Assembly (NCBI RefSeq): GCF_019511525.1
Contig: NZ_JAEUAT010000030.1
Span: forward strand, 1 to 51,971
Origin: Rhizobium cauense
Lineage (GTDB): Bacteria; Pseudomonadota; Alphaproteobacteria; Rhizobiales; Rhizobiaceae
Direction: 5' to 3'
Length of the DNA stretch: 51,971 bases
The position numbers were made by a program, and so were the translations under genes. Numbering within the stretch: position 1 is the stretch's first letter; each line of letters starts with the position of its first letter. Shown in pieces: positions 35,332-43,394 of this stretch. Under the pieces are notes generated by a model, which was given only the letters and a program-made list of their open reading frames with translations, did no database searches and was not told the origin of the DNA.

Positions 35332-36278
35332 GTTGACCGCTCCAATTCCGGCAATGCTTCGAAGAGGTCTGCCACGAGGCCGTAGTCGGCGACCTGGAAG
35401 ATCGGCGCCTCTTCGTCCTTGTTGATGGCGACGATCACCTTCGAATCCTTCATGCCGGCGAGGTGCTGGATTGCGCCCGAAATGCCGCAGGCGATGTAGA
35501 GATCAGGGGCGACGACCTTGCCGGTCTGGCCGACCTGCCAGTCGTTCGGGGCATAGCCGGCATCGACGGCAGCACGGCTTGCGCCGACGGCGGCACCGAT
35601 CTTGTCGGCGACCGGCAGGATGACTTGCCTGAACTTCTCCGCCGAGCCGAGCGCGCGGCCGCCTGATATGATGACCTTGGCGGAGGTCAGTTCCGGACGG
35701 TCGGAGGCCGACAGCGCGTCCTTGATGAAGGTCGACAGTTGCGATGAAGAAGGGGCTGCCGTCGAGATCTCCTCAACGGCAGCAGGTTGCCCCCCGAAGG
35801 GGGCCTGGGAGAACGATGCCGTACGCACGGTGATGACCTTCTTGGCGTCGGTCGCCTGTACAGTCTGGATGGCATTTCCGGCATAGATGGGGCGCTTGAA
35901 GGTGTCTGACGAGACGACTTCAATGATTTCCGAGACCTGCGCGACATCGAGCAGGGCGGCGACGCGCGGCATGACGTTCTTGCCGGTCGATGTTGCTGCC
36001 GCGATGATGGTGTCGTAGCTGCCTGAAAGCTGGACGATCAGGGCGGCCAGCGGCTCGGCCAGATTGTTGGCGAGGCTTGCGTCCTCGGCGAGCAGTACCT
36101 TGGAAACGCCGGAGAGCTTGGCGGCCTGTTCGGCCGCCGCCTTGGCGCCGGCACCGGCGACCAGCACATGCACGTCGCTTGCCTGTTCCTTGGCGATCTG
36201 CGATGCCGCCGTCAGCGTCTTGGCGGTCTGGTCGGAAAGGTGGTTGTTGTCGTGGTCAGCCAGAAGAAGAATGGCCAT
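35328..36278 (-). CDS. etfA: Electron transfer flavoprotein alpha subunit
   Basis: A 316-residue EtfA. The N-terminal Rossmann-like part begins MAILLLADHDNN and the C-terminal FAD domain contains GRALGSAEKF, VGASRAAVDAGY, QVGQTGKVVAPDLYIACGIS and the terminal DYGLVADLFEALPEL. With EtfB it carries electrons from dehydrogenases to the ETF-quinone oxidoreductase. ATG 36278 has a GGGAGATAG site. It is the last gene of an operon DgcA-like, DddQ-like, etfB, etfA, so it is likely the acceptor for the flavoprotein demethylase encoded first. Confidence 0.95.
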   Translation of the reverse strand: MAILLLADHDNNHLSDQTAKTLTAASQIAKEQASDVHVLVAGAGAKAAAEQAAKLSGVSKVLLAEDASLANNLAEPLAALIVQLSGSYDTIIAAATSTGKNVMPRVAALLDVAQVSEIIEVVSSDTFKRPIYAGNAIQTVQATDAKKVITVRTASFSQAPFGGQPAAVEEISTAAPSSSQLSTFIKDALSASDRPELTSAKVIISGGRALGSAEKFRQVILPVADKIGAAVGASRAAVDAGYAPNDWQVGQTGKVVAPDLYIACGISGAIQHLAGMKDSKVIVAINKDEEAPIFQVADYGLVADLFEALPELERST

Positions 36279-36303
36279 GGTACTATCTCCCTTTCTCGAA
36301 CCC

Positions 36304-37065
36304 TTAGAGCACGCCGGCTTCGACTTTAAGCTTCTCGACGAGCTCGGCAACCGACTTGACCTTGACGCCTGCCTTGCGGCCGGACGGCTCCTCGGTCTTC
36401 AGGACCTTCAGGCGCGGCGTGGTGGAGACACCGAAATCAGCGGGGCTCTTCTTGTCGAGCGGTTTCTTCTTCGCCTTCATGATGTTTGGCAGCGAGGCGT
36501 AGCGCGGCTCGTTGAGGCGAAGGTCTGATGTGACGACCGCCGGCAGCTTGACCTCGATCGTCTGCAGGCCTCCGTCGACTTCACGCGTCACCTGGGCCTT
36601 GCCCCCAGGGCCAGCAACTTCGATCTCGATCTTCGAGGCGAAGGTCGCCTGCGCCGTGCCGAGAAGGGCCGCCAGCATCTGGCCGGTCTGGTTGCTGTCG
36701 TCATCGATCGCCTGCTTGCCTGTTATGACGAGGCCGGGCTGTTCGGCGTCGACAATGCCCTTGAGGATCTTGGCAACGGCCAGCGGTTCGACGGCATCGT
36801 CGGTCTCGACGAGGATGGCGCGGTCCGCACCCATGGCGAGCGCGGTGCGCAGCGTTTCTTCGGCCTTGGCCGGACCGATCGAAACGACGATCACCTCTTC
36901 GGCCTTGCCGGCTTCCTTCAGCCGCAGCGCTTCCTCGACCGAGATCTCATCGAACGGGTTCATCGACATCTTCACATTCGCAAGCTCGACGCCCGTGCCA
37001 TCTGGCTTCACGCGGATCTTCACGTTGTAATCAACCACTCGCTTTACGGGGACGAGAATTTTCAT
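36304..37065 (-). CDS. etfB: Electron transfer flavoprotein beta subunit
   Basis: A 253-residue EtfB starting MKILVPVKRVVDYNVKIRV with the signature ALAMGADRAILVETDD and ITGKQAIDDDSNQTGQM, which binds AMP/FAD. It lies 18 bp downstream of the cupin gene and 25 bp upstream of etfA. Rhizobial genomes normally have a housekeeping etfBA pair; here it sits in a demethylation operon, so it is either a dedicated copy or the main copy with added partners. Confidence 0.95.
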   Translation of the reverse strand: MKILVPVKRVVDYNVKIRVKPDGTGVELANVKMSMNPFDEISVEEALRLKEAGKAEEVIVVSIGPAKAEETLRTALAMGADRAILVETDDAVEPLAVAKILKGIVDAEQPGLVITGKQAIDDDSNQTGQMLAALLGTAQATFASKIEIEVAGPGGKAQVTREVDGGLQTIEVKLPAVVTSDLRLNEPRYASLPNIMKAKKKPLDKKSPADFGVSTTPRLKVLKTEEPSGRKAGVKVKSVAELVEKLKVEAGVL

Positions 37066-37083
37066 GGTTGCTGCACCTGTTGG

Positions 37084-37701
37084 TTAATCGGTCGAATTTG
37101 CCCTACCTGTGCACGGGCGCAGCGCCCAGAACGCAAGAAGCGGCTTTTCTACGGAGCGCATCGCATGCCAGATACCGGGCGGATTGTAGAAGGTCCCTCC
37201 GACGCCTGGCGAAAACCACGATGACTCTCCGTGTTGGAACTCCCCCTCGGACATGACGAGATACGTCTCTTCGGGAGCATGCGTGTGGTCAGGATATCTC
37301 GTTTTGGGCGCCATCAGCGTGACCCCCAGCCAAACGTCAGATCGAAGTTCGATCCCGCCTGGTCCGATGATCATTCCGTTGGCATGCCCGTCGTTGAAAT
37401 TTTCGCTTGCCGTACCCGTCGTGTCTTCACGTCGACGCCAGGTAATCTTCGGTTCAATTGCCCGGAATGCATCGAGTGTCCGGCGAAGGCTTTCTGTTGC
37501 TGGCGAGACGTGCAAGGCGTTGTGGAGGTGGACGCAGGCAGGCATCCTGGTTCCACCTCCTTCACGCTGCTCGCCTAGGAGTGCCAGCAGCCTGAAAATC
37601 TCGGCTATCGAACGTCGTCCTTCGGGGTCGCTTACGGTCTGGTCGAAAGCGGCGAAGCATGCATCAATAAAATACTGAAGATCTTGGTCGCGATTCGTCA
37701 T
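37084..37701 (-). CDS. Cupin DMSP lyase-like protein (DddQ family)
   Basis: A 205-residue cupin. The metal-site pattern HxHxxxExY...H is complete: His139, His141, Glu145, Tyr147 and His179. The spacing equals that of DddQ (recalled as H123/H125, E129, Y131, H163) at a constant offset of 16. The C-terminal cupin motif reads FYNPPGIWHAMRS. DddQ-type enzymes release DMS and acrylate from DMSP using a metal and the Tyr as base; their reported affinity for DMSP is poor, so the natural substrate may be a different onium compound. It lies between a demethylase and etfB with gaps of 24 and 18 bp, in one operon. Confidence 0.82.
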   Translation of the reverse strand: MTNRDQDLQYFIDACFAAFDQTVSDPEGRRSIAEIFRLLALLGEQREGGGTRMPACVHLHNALHVSPATESLRRTLDAFRAIEPKITWRRREDTTGTASENFNDGHANGMIIGPGGIELRSDVWLGVTLMAPKTRYPDHTHAPEETYLVMSEGEFQHGESSWFSPGVGGTFYNPPGIWHAMRSVEKPLLAFWALRPCTGRANSTD

Positions 37702-37725
37702 GAGCGTCTACACGTCCTCAACGGC

Positions 37726-39762
37726 TTAGATGTCCTTCGCGATGCGCAGACCGTCGTAGATAGCCGCATGTGTGTTTCTTGCGGCGACAGCGTCCCCGAT
37801 GCGGAAGAGCTGGAATTGGCCCTCTGGGTTGCGGATAACTGATTGAGGCTGGCCTGCGAGTAGCTGGTCGTAGGAGGTCTCACCCAGATTTCGGGAAAGC
37901 GGCTTAAGTTCGAAGTACAGCTCATCGAGTGGGATGGTGCCGTGATTGACGACGATCTGGTCGACGACCCTCTCCTTTTCCACTCCGCCGTAGTCGCTCC
38001 CCACCCTTGCGACGATCTGGTTGCCGTTGCGCTCGGCCGATTCAAGGCGGAACGTAACGGTGAACGTCACGTCGCGTTTCTGCAGTGAGCGCATGTACGG
38101 AACCAGGTTCATTGCCATGACTTCCGGAGCAAACGACCGGTCCGGCGTCATGATCTCGACCTTGGCCCCGGCCTTCGCCAGGAACTCGGCAGCCTGAAGA
38201 CCGGCATGGTCGCCTGCGTCGTCGAACACAAGAACGTTGGAACCGGGTTTCACGTCTCCCGAGATGATGTCCCAGGAGGAAACGACAAGTTCGTTTCCCT
38301 TCTTGAGCACGTCGGTGTGCGGCAATCCGCCCGTCGCGATGATCACGACGTCCGGGTTTTCCGCTGTGATTGTCTCAGCTTCGGCCCACGTATTGAAGTG
38401 AAACTTCACATGGTATTTCTCACATTGGCTCATGCGCCAGTCGATGATGCTGATCATTTCGCGACGGCGTTCGCTCTGCGCGGTCAGTCTGATCTGGCCG
38501 CCGGCATTGTTGGCGGCTTCAAATACAACCACCTCATGACCACGCTCGCCTGCGACGCGGGCAGCCTCAAGACCTGCCGGTCCCGCGCCCACGATAACCA
38601 CCTTCTTGCGTACCTCCGCCTTTGGAACGATGTGCGGCATCGTCTGCTCGCGCCCCGTTGCTGCGTTGTGAATGCAGAACGCCATGCCGCCCTGATAGAT
38701 GCGGTCGAGGCAGTAGTTTGCACCAACGCAAGGCCGGATGTCTTCTTCCCGCTTCTCTACAATCTTTCGGATGATGTGAGGATCGGTCATATGTGCACGC
38801 GTCATGCCGACCATGTCGACCTTGCCCGCCGCAATTGCGTGTCGAGCCGTGGCGACGTCTGGGATCTTTGCCGCATGGAATGTCGGGAAGTTGGTTGCTG
38901 CCCTGATTTCGCCAGCAAAGTCGAGGTGGGGCGAGTTGGCCATGCCCTGAATTGGAATGACATCCGTCAGACCCGGATCAGTGTCGATATGTCCACGGAT
39001 GACGTTCAGGTAGTCGATGAGGCCGCTGTCGCGTAGCCTGCGGGAGATTTCAATTCCCTCTGCCTGACCGGTACCTCCAGGAAGACACTCGTCTGCCGTG
39101 TAGCGGACGCCGAGGATGAAGTCGTCGCCCACTCTCTTGCGCATCGCCTTGAAGACATCGATACAGAAGCGCATTCGGTTTTCGAGTGATCCGCCATAAG
39201 GGGCATCGAGTTCGTTTGTAAGCGGCGATGCGAACTGGTCGATGAGATGGCCATATGCCTCGAGCTCAACGCCGTCCATCCCTCCGGCCTTCATGCGCTC
39301 GGCGGCGTCGGCAAAATCATTGATGATGCGCTCGATATCCCAATCTTCCAGCTTCTTCGGGAATGCGCGATGCGCTGCTTCGCGATGGTGAGATGGCGCA
39401 AGCACGGGGAGCCAGTCCCCCTTGTCCCAGCGCGTTCGTCTGCCAAGATGGGTGAGCTGAATCATGATCGCAGCGCCCTGCTCGTGGACTGCGTCCGTCA
39501 TCTCCCTTACCCAGGGCACGATCTCGTCCTTGTATGCCAGGAGGTTGTTGAATACGGGCGGGCTGTCTTTGGATACGGCTGCGGACCCCGCCGTCATTGT
39601 CATGGCGACGCCGCCTTTGGCTCGCTCGACCGTATAAGCCCGGTAACGCCCCTTCGGCATGCCATCCTCGGGATAGGCCGGCTCATGGGATGTCACGATG
39701 ATGCGGTTGCGTAACGTCAGATGCTTGAGCTGATACGGCTGCAGCAGGGGATCGTTCGTCAT
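37726..39762 (-). CDS. Flavin/Fe-S demethylase of the TMADH/old yellow enzyme family (DgcA/StcD-like)
   Basis: A 678-residue protein. The N-terminal TIM barrel binds FMN (MIQLTHLGRRTRWD, GGMDGVELEAYGHLIDQFASP, GGSLENR). The C-terminal FAD/NAD-like domain has VVIVGAGPAGLEAARVAGERG. It resembles dimethylglycine demethylase DgcA and N-methylproline demethylase StcD. The Fe-S ligand region is Cys345, Ala348, Cys351, Cys363, so one of the four cysteines of trimethylamine dehydrogenase is missing. ATG 39762 has a GGAG site. It is the first gene of the operon with the DddQ-like cupin and etfBA and is divergent from a TetR regulator. Electrons from N-demethylation probably go to ETF. Confidence 0.88.
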   Translation of the reverse strand: MTNDPLLQPYQLKHLTLRNRIIVTSHEPAYPEDGMPKGRYRAYTVERAKGGVAMTMTAGSAAVSKDSPPVFNNLLAYKDEIVPWVREMTDAVHEQGAAIMIQLTHLGRRTRWDKGDWLPVLAPSHHREAAHRAFPKKLEDWDIERIINDFADAAERMKAGGMDGVELEAYGHLIDQFASPLTNELDAPYGGSLENRMRFCIDVFKAMRKRVGDDFILGVRYTADECLPGGTGQAEGIEISRRLRDSGLIDYLNVIRGHIDTDPGLTDVIPIQGMANSPHLDFAGEIRAATNFPTFHAAKIPDVATARHAIAAGKVDMVGMTRAHMTDPHIIRKIVEKREEDIRPCVGANYCLDRIYQGGMAFCIHNAATGREQTMPHIVPKAEVRKKVVIVGAGPAGLEAARVAGERGHEVVVFEAANNAGGQIRLTAQSERRREMISIIDWRMSQCEKYHVKFHFNTWAEAETITAENPDVVIIATGGLPHTDVLKKGNELVVSSWDIISGDVKPGSNVLVFDDAGDHAGLQAAEFLAKAGAKVEIMTPDRSFAPEVMAMNLVPYMRSLQKRDVTFTVTFRLESAERNGNQIVARVGSDYGGVEKERVVDQIVVNHGTIPLDELYFELKPLSRNLGETSYDQLLAGQPQSVIRNPEGQFQLFRIGDAVAARNTHAAIYDGLRIAKDI

Positions 39763-39805
39763 CGGTCGTGCTCCGAATTGGGAATTGGCCGAAACGCTAG
39801 GCGGA

Positions 39806-39865
39806 ATGTACACATGTGTCAACAACGAAAACAGAGAAGTCATTTTTGATGACATCTATGTACAT
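39806..39865. promoter_or_regulatory. Repeats in the TetR/DgcA-like divergent promoter
   Basis: ATGTACA occurs at 39806-39812 and 39858-39864, 52 bp apart (about five helical turns). Each copy is part of a short palindrome region: ACACATGTGT (39810-39819) and ATGTACAT (39858-39865). An inverted repeat GTCAT-N5-ATGAC (39839-39853) lies between. These are candidate TetR operators for both directions. Confidence 0.55.
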
Positions 39866-39906
39866 TTTCGATTGTGCCGGCCTTAACCATTTGCTAGGAA
39901 TTGAGT

Positions 39907-40536
39907 ATGGATCAAAATTTGAGCGATAGTGGCTGGCGTGGATCGCAGGAGGGATGGCTCGAGGCAGCCTATGACTCCCTGCTGGAGTCCGGAATAGATT
40001 CCGTAAAAATCCTGCCCCTTGCAAAGAAGCTCAACTTGTCGCGCACAAGCTTCTACTGGTTCTTCAAGGATCGCGAAGAGCTCTTGGACGGACTGGTCTC
40101 GCGCTGGCGGGACAAGAATACAGGTTCAATCGTACGGCAGTCGGAAGCCTACGCCGAGACTTTGGCGGAAGCGATGCTGAATGTCTTCGACTGCTGGCTG
40201 GACAGTCGGCTCTTTGACAGCAAATTCGAGTTTGCCGTGCGTAGCTGGGCCCTGCAGTCTGAAGATATTCTTCGCGAGGTTCATGAGGCGGACCGAAAGC
40301 GGATGGACGCGCTTGCCACTATGTTCAAACGTTTCGGGCACACCGAGATCACCGCAGACGTCCGCGCCCGGACGACCTACCTCGTTCAGATCGGCTATAT
40401 CTCGATGCAATCGAACGAGAGTACGAGTGTGCGCATGAAACGCATCCCCGAATATATCGCGATTTACACAGGGGAAACGCCGCAGCAGCGAGAACTTGAC
40501 CGGTTCTTTGCAAGACATGGCTACAAACCAGGCTAG
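39907..40536 (+). CDS. TetR-family transcriptional regulator
   Basis: A 209-residue TetR regulator. The N-terminal helix-turn-helix is LPLAKKLNLSRTSFYWFFKDR followed by a helical ligand-binding domain; here quoted in part as KLNLSRTSFYWFF. ATG 39907 has AGGA seven bases upstream; a TTG six bases earlier is possible. It is divergent from the DgcA-like operon and in line with proC and the proXWV genes, so it probably represses both until a betaine or metabolite binds. Confidence 0.9.
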   Translation: MDQNLSDSGWRGSQEGWLEAAYDSLLESGIDSVKILPLAKKLNLSRTSFYWFFKDREELLDGLVSRWRDKNTGSIVRQSEAYAETLAEAMLNVFDCWLDSRLFDSKFEFAVRSWALQSEDILREVHEADRKRMDALATMFKRFGHTEITADVRARTTYLVQIGYISMQSNESTSVRMKRIPEYIAIYTGETPQQRELDRFFARHGYKPG

Positions 40537-40543
40537 GAACGAG

Positions 40544-41338
40544 ATGAACGGAAAGGTACGGATCGGGATCATTGGCGGCGCAGGTTGGCTTGGCGGTTCC
40601 ATCGCAGAGTCTATCCTTCGCGCGGGCCTTGCCGATCCGGATGACCTCACGCTCTCCTATCGCCGCACTTGGCCAGATCGCCTCGCCACCTCGCACTGGA
40701 CGACGGACAATCAACTCCTTGTTGACCGTTCAGATGTCGTAATCCTGTCTGTCCGACCCGAAGACTGGGGCTCGGTTCGTGTAAACCTGGAGCAAAAGCT
40801 GCTGATTTCGGTCATGGCGGGTATTCGTGCCTCGGCGCTTATCGAAAGGCATGCGACCGAAAGAGTTGTAAGGGCCCTCCCCAATGCTGCCGCCGAAGTC
40901 TCGTGTTCCTACACACCTTGGATGGCGACGGCCGCCGTCACCGCTGATGACCGCACTCTGGTCCGAAAGATCTTCTGCACCTGTGGTATCGAAGACGAGG
41001 TGGCTAATGAATCGGACATCGATTACCTCACGGGCATGTCGGGCACCGGACCCGCTTTTCCCGCACTCCTTGCCGCAGCATTGATGAAGCACGCGATCGG
41101 TCAAGGCTTGTCTGCCGAGGTTGCTCAGAGAGCTGTCCAAACGATGCTGATTGGAACCGGGCGCCTGTTGGAACGGCACCCGGATAGTCCGACCGAGGTC
41201 GTAGACCGCTTTCTCGAATATCGCGGCGTGACCGCGGCCGGCATCGAGGCGATGCGCGCGTCGGGATTCGACGAGGCTGTTTCCAATGGATTGGACGCAG
41301 CTTTCAAGAAATCGGTGAGTATGGGAGATGCTTCCTAA
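40544..41338 (+). CDS. proC: Pyrroline-5-carboxylate reductase-like protein
   Basis: A 264-residue ProC-family protein. The NAD(P) motif is GIIGGAGWLGGSIAE, the central NAAAEVSCSYTPWM corresponds to the PNTP region, and GMSGTGPAF is the ProC signature. ATG 40544 lies 7 bp after the TetR stop with AGGAACG upstream. Housekeeping ProC makes proline from pyrroline-5-carboxylate. In this island it may instead act on a cyclic imine from demethylated proline-type betaines, or supply proline interconversion. A diverged dehydrogenase with another substrate is possible. Confidence 0.8.
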   Translation: MNGKVRIGIIGGAGWLGGSIAESILRAGLADPDDLTLSYRRTWPDRLATSHWTTDNQLLVDRSDVVILSVRPEDWGSVRVNLEQKLLISVMAGIRASALIERHATERVVRALPNAAAEVSCSYTPWMATAAVTADDRTLVRKIFCTCGIEDEVANESDIDYLTGMSGTGPAFPALLAAALMKHAIGQGLSAEVAQRAVQTMLIGTGRLLERHPDSPTEVVDRFLEYRGVTAAGIEAMRASGFDEAVSNGLDAAFKKSVSMGDAS

Positions 41339-41405
41339 CGACCGTTGAAGCGGGCTTCGCGGCGGTTCGCTCAGAAATACATGCCGCTAAAAAAAGGGAA
41401 CGATA

Positions 41406-42407
41406 ATGAGCAAGTTATTGGCTTCTACGTGCATGGCATTTGGGCTGCTGGGAGCAGCCTCATACGCAAATGCTGCAGAATGTGGCAACGTCACGATCGC
41501 AAGCATGAACTGGCAAAGTGCCGAAGTTCTGTCGAACCTCGATAAGATCATCCTCAACGAAGGCTATGGCTGCCAGGCGGAAATCACTGTCGGCGATACC
41601 GTTCCGACGATCACATCAATGGCCGAGAAAGGTGAGCCCGACATCGCTCCGGAGGCCTGGGTCGACCTTCTTCCTGAGGTCGTGAAGAAGGGCACGGATG
41701 AGGGGCGCATCATCAAGGTTGGTTCGCCGCTTCCCGATGGTGGCATTCAAGGTTGGTGGATTCCCAAATATCTGGCGGACGCCCACCCTGATCTAAAGAC
41801 AATTCCTGACGTCCTCAAGCACCCGGAACTGTTCCCGGACACGGAAGATTCCTCAAAGGGCGCAGTCTACAACGGACCGCAGGGTTGGGGTGGTACGGTC
41901 GTTACGTCACAGCTCTTCAAGGCGTTCGACGGTGAAAAAGCAGGCTTCAAGCTGGTGGACACCGGCTCTGGCGCCGGCCTCGATGGGTCAATCGCAAAAG
42001 CATACGAGCGCAAGCAACCTTGGGTGGGCTACTACTGGGCCCCGACCGCACTGCTTGGCAAGTATGAAATGGTGAAGCTTGAAGCGGGCGTTCCGGCAGA
42101 TGCGGCTGAATGGAAACGCTGCAACACGGTTGCTGATTGCCCCGATCCAAAACCGAACGCATGGCCCGTCGACACGATCGTAACACTGGTAGCAAAGCCT
42201 TTCTCGGAAAAGGCCGGGCCAGATGTGATGGCCTACCTCGAGAAGCGCTCATGGAGCAATGATACCGTCAACAAGCTCATGGCATGGATGACGGACAATC
42301 AGGCGAGCGGCGAGGATGGTGCAAAGCACTTCCTGAAGGAAAATAAAGACATCTGGACAAAGTGGGTGTCGGAAGACGCTGCAAAGAAAATCGAAGCCTC
42401 GCTTTGA
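41406..42407 (+). CDS. Glycine betaine/proline-betaine-type ABC substrate-binding protein (ProX/OpuAC)
   Basis: A 333-residue periplasmic protein with a Sec signal peptide (MSKLLASTCMAFGLLG...ANAAE). The OpuAC fold is shown by VTIASMNWQSAEVLSNLDKI and the ligand-cage aromatic residues in QGWWIPKYL and GYYWAPTALLGKY, typical of sites that hold a trimethylammonium or dimethylsulfonium group. ATG 41406 follows AAAGGGAA. It heads a ProX-ProW-ProV importer and is the likely entry point for the betaine or DMSP used by the island. Confidence 0.9.
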   Translation: MSKLLASTCMAFGLLGAASYANAAECGNVTIASMNWQSAEVLSNLDKIILNEGYGCQAEITVGDTVPTITSMAEKGEPDIAPEAWVDLLPEVVKKGTDEGRIIKVGSPLPDGGIQGWWIPKYLADAHPDLKTIPDVLKHPELFPDTEDSSKGAVYNGPQGWGGTVVTSQLFKAFDGEKAGFKLVDTGSGAGLDGSIAKAYERKQPWVGYYWAPTALLGKYEMVKLEAGVPADAAEWKRCNTVADCPDPKPNAWPVDTIVTLVAKPFSEKAGPDVMAYLEKRSWSNDTVNKLMAWMTDNQASGEDGAKHFLKENKDIWTKWVSEDAAKKIEASL

Positions 42408-42417
42408 TTGTTGAACA

Positions 42418-42443
42418 GGCGGCGCGTTTTGACACGCGCCGCC
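42418..42443 (+). other. mRNA hairpin between the ProX-type and ProW genes
   Basis: GGCGGCGCG (42418-42426) and CGCGCCGCC (42435-42443) are perfect 9-bp arms (10 with the next T-A pair), 11 bp after the binding-protein stop. As with the PotD-like gene, it fits a 3' stabiliser or partial terminator that keeps binding protein in excess over permease. Confidence 0.65.
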
Positions 42444-42506
42444 AACTCAGAAGCCGGAAAATAACCAGAAGACTTGTCACGGCTCTTTCAGAGAAAGGGG
42501 AACCGA

Positions 42507-43394
42507 ATGGAATGGTTTTACAAATTTCCGCACATGAATGACGACAGTCTTCGCGACCTCAAGAAGATGATTGACGATGGATTTCGCTCCTTCACGAGGG
42601 CATACGGCGATTCAATCGAGAACTTCTTTTCCCCATTGCAGCATTTCCTGATTGCCGTCGACCGGTTCATGACCCAGACGCCGTGGCCAATCATTACCGT
42701 CATGGTTCTCATTGTTGCCTGGCTCGGGAGCCGCAGCCTGAAGATCGTTCTGGGCTGTCTCGTGACACTGCTGCTCATCGGCTATTTCGACATGTGGGAA
42801 GACACGATGCGGACGGTCTCGATGATCTTCGTCTGCACGGTCCTATCCATCGCGCTCGGTTTGCCGATCGGCATTCTGATGGCGCGATCTGACCGGTTTC
42901 AGCGCGTTGTTCATCCGATCCTCGATGTCATGCAGACCATGCCGAGTTTCGTCTATCTTATCCCCGTCGTCATGCTGCTCGGAATCGGCCGCGTTCCCGG
43001 TCTCATCGCTGTCGTGATTTATGCCATTCCGCCGATGATCCGATTGACCGACCTTGGCATCAGGCTTGTCGACAAGGATGTCCTTGAGGCTGCCGATGCC
43101 TTTGGAGTTTCAAATTCCCAAAAGCTTTTCAAGGTACAGATGCCGCTCGCGCTGCCGACCATCATGGCTGGGATCAACCAGACAATCATGATGGCGCTGG
43201 CAATGGTCGTGGTGGCATCGATGATAGGCGTCCAGGGGCTTGGGCAACCGGTCCTGAAGGCTATCGCCAATCAGTACTTCACTCTGGGCATTTTCAACGG
43301 CCTTGCCATCGTCGGCATCGCCATCATCTTCGATCGGGTCAGCCAGGCATATGGCAAACGGCTCCAGAAGCATCGGGAGATCGTTCATGGCTGA
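42507..43394 (+). CDS. proW: Betaine ABC transporter permease (ProW-like)
   Basis: A 295-residue inner-membrane permease with an N-terminal amphipathic region (MEWFYKFPHMNDD), hydrophobic segments from residue 50 on, and the OpuAB-type motif ALPTIMAGINQTIMMALAMVV that couples to the ATPase. ATG 42507 has GGGGAA upstream. Its stop overlaps the proV start by 8 bp. Confidence 0.9.
   Translation: MEWFYKFPHMNDDSLRDLKKMIDDGFRSFTRAYGDSIENFFSPLQHFLIAVDRFMTQTPWPIITVMVLIVAWLGSRSLKIVLGCLVTLLLIGYFDMWEDTMRTVSMIFVCTVLSIALGLPIGILMARSDRFQRVVHPILDVMQTMPSFVYLIPVVMLLGIGRVPGLIAVVIYAIPPMIRLTDLGIRLVDKDVLEAADAFGVSNSQKLFKVQMPLALPTIMAGINQTIMMALAMVVVASMIGVQGLGQPVLKAIANQYFTLGIFNGLAIVGIAIIFDRVSQAYGKRLQKHREIVHG

Noticed and set aside
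31126..39762. DMSP demethylation (DmdA-type) pathway
   Set aside because: No GcvT-fold DmdA or DmdBCD homologue is present; the demethylases here are of N-methyl type (Rieske and TMADH families).
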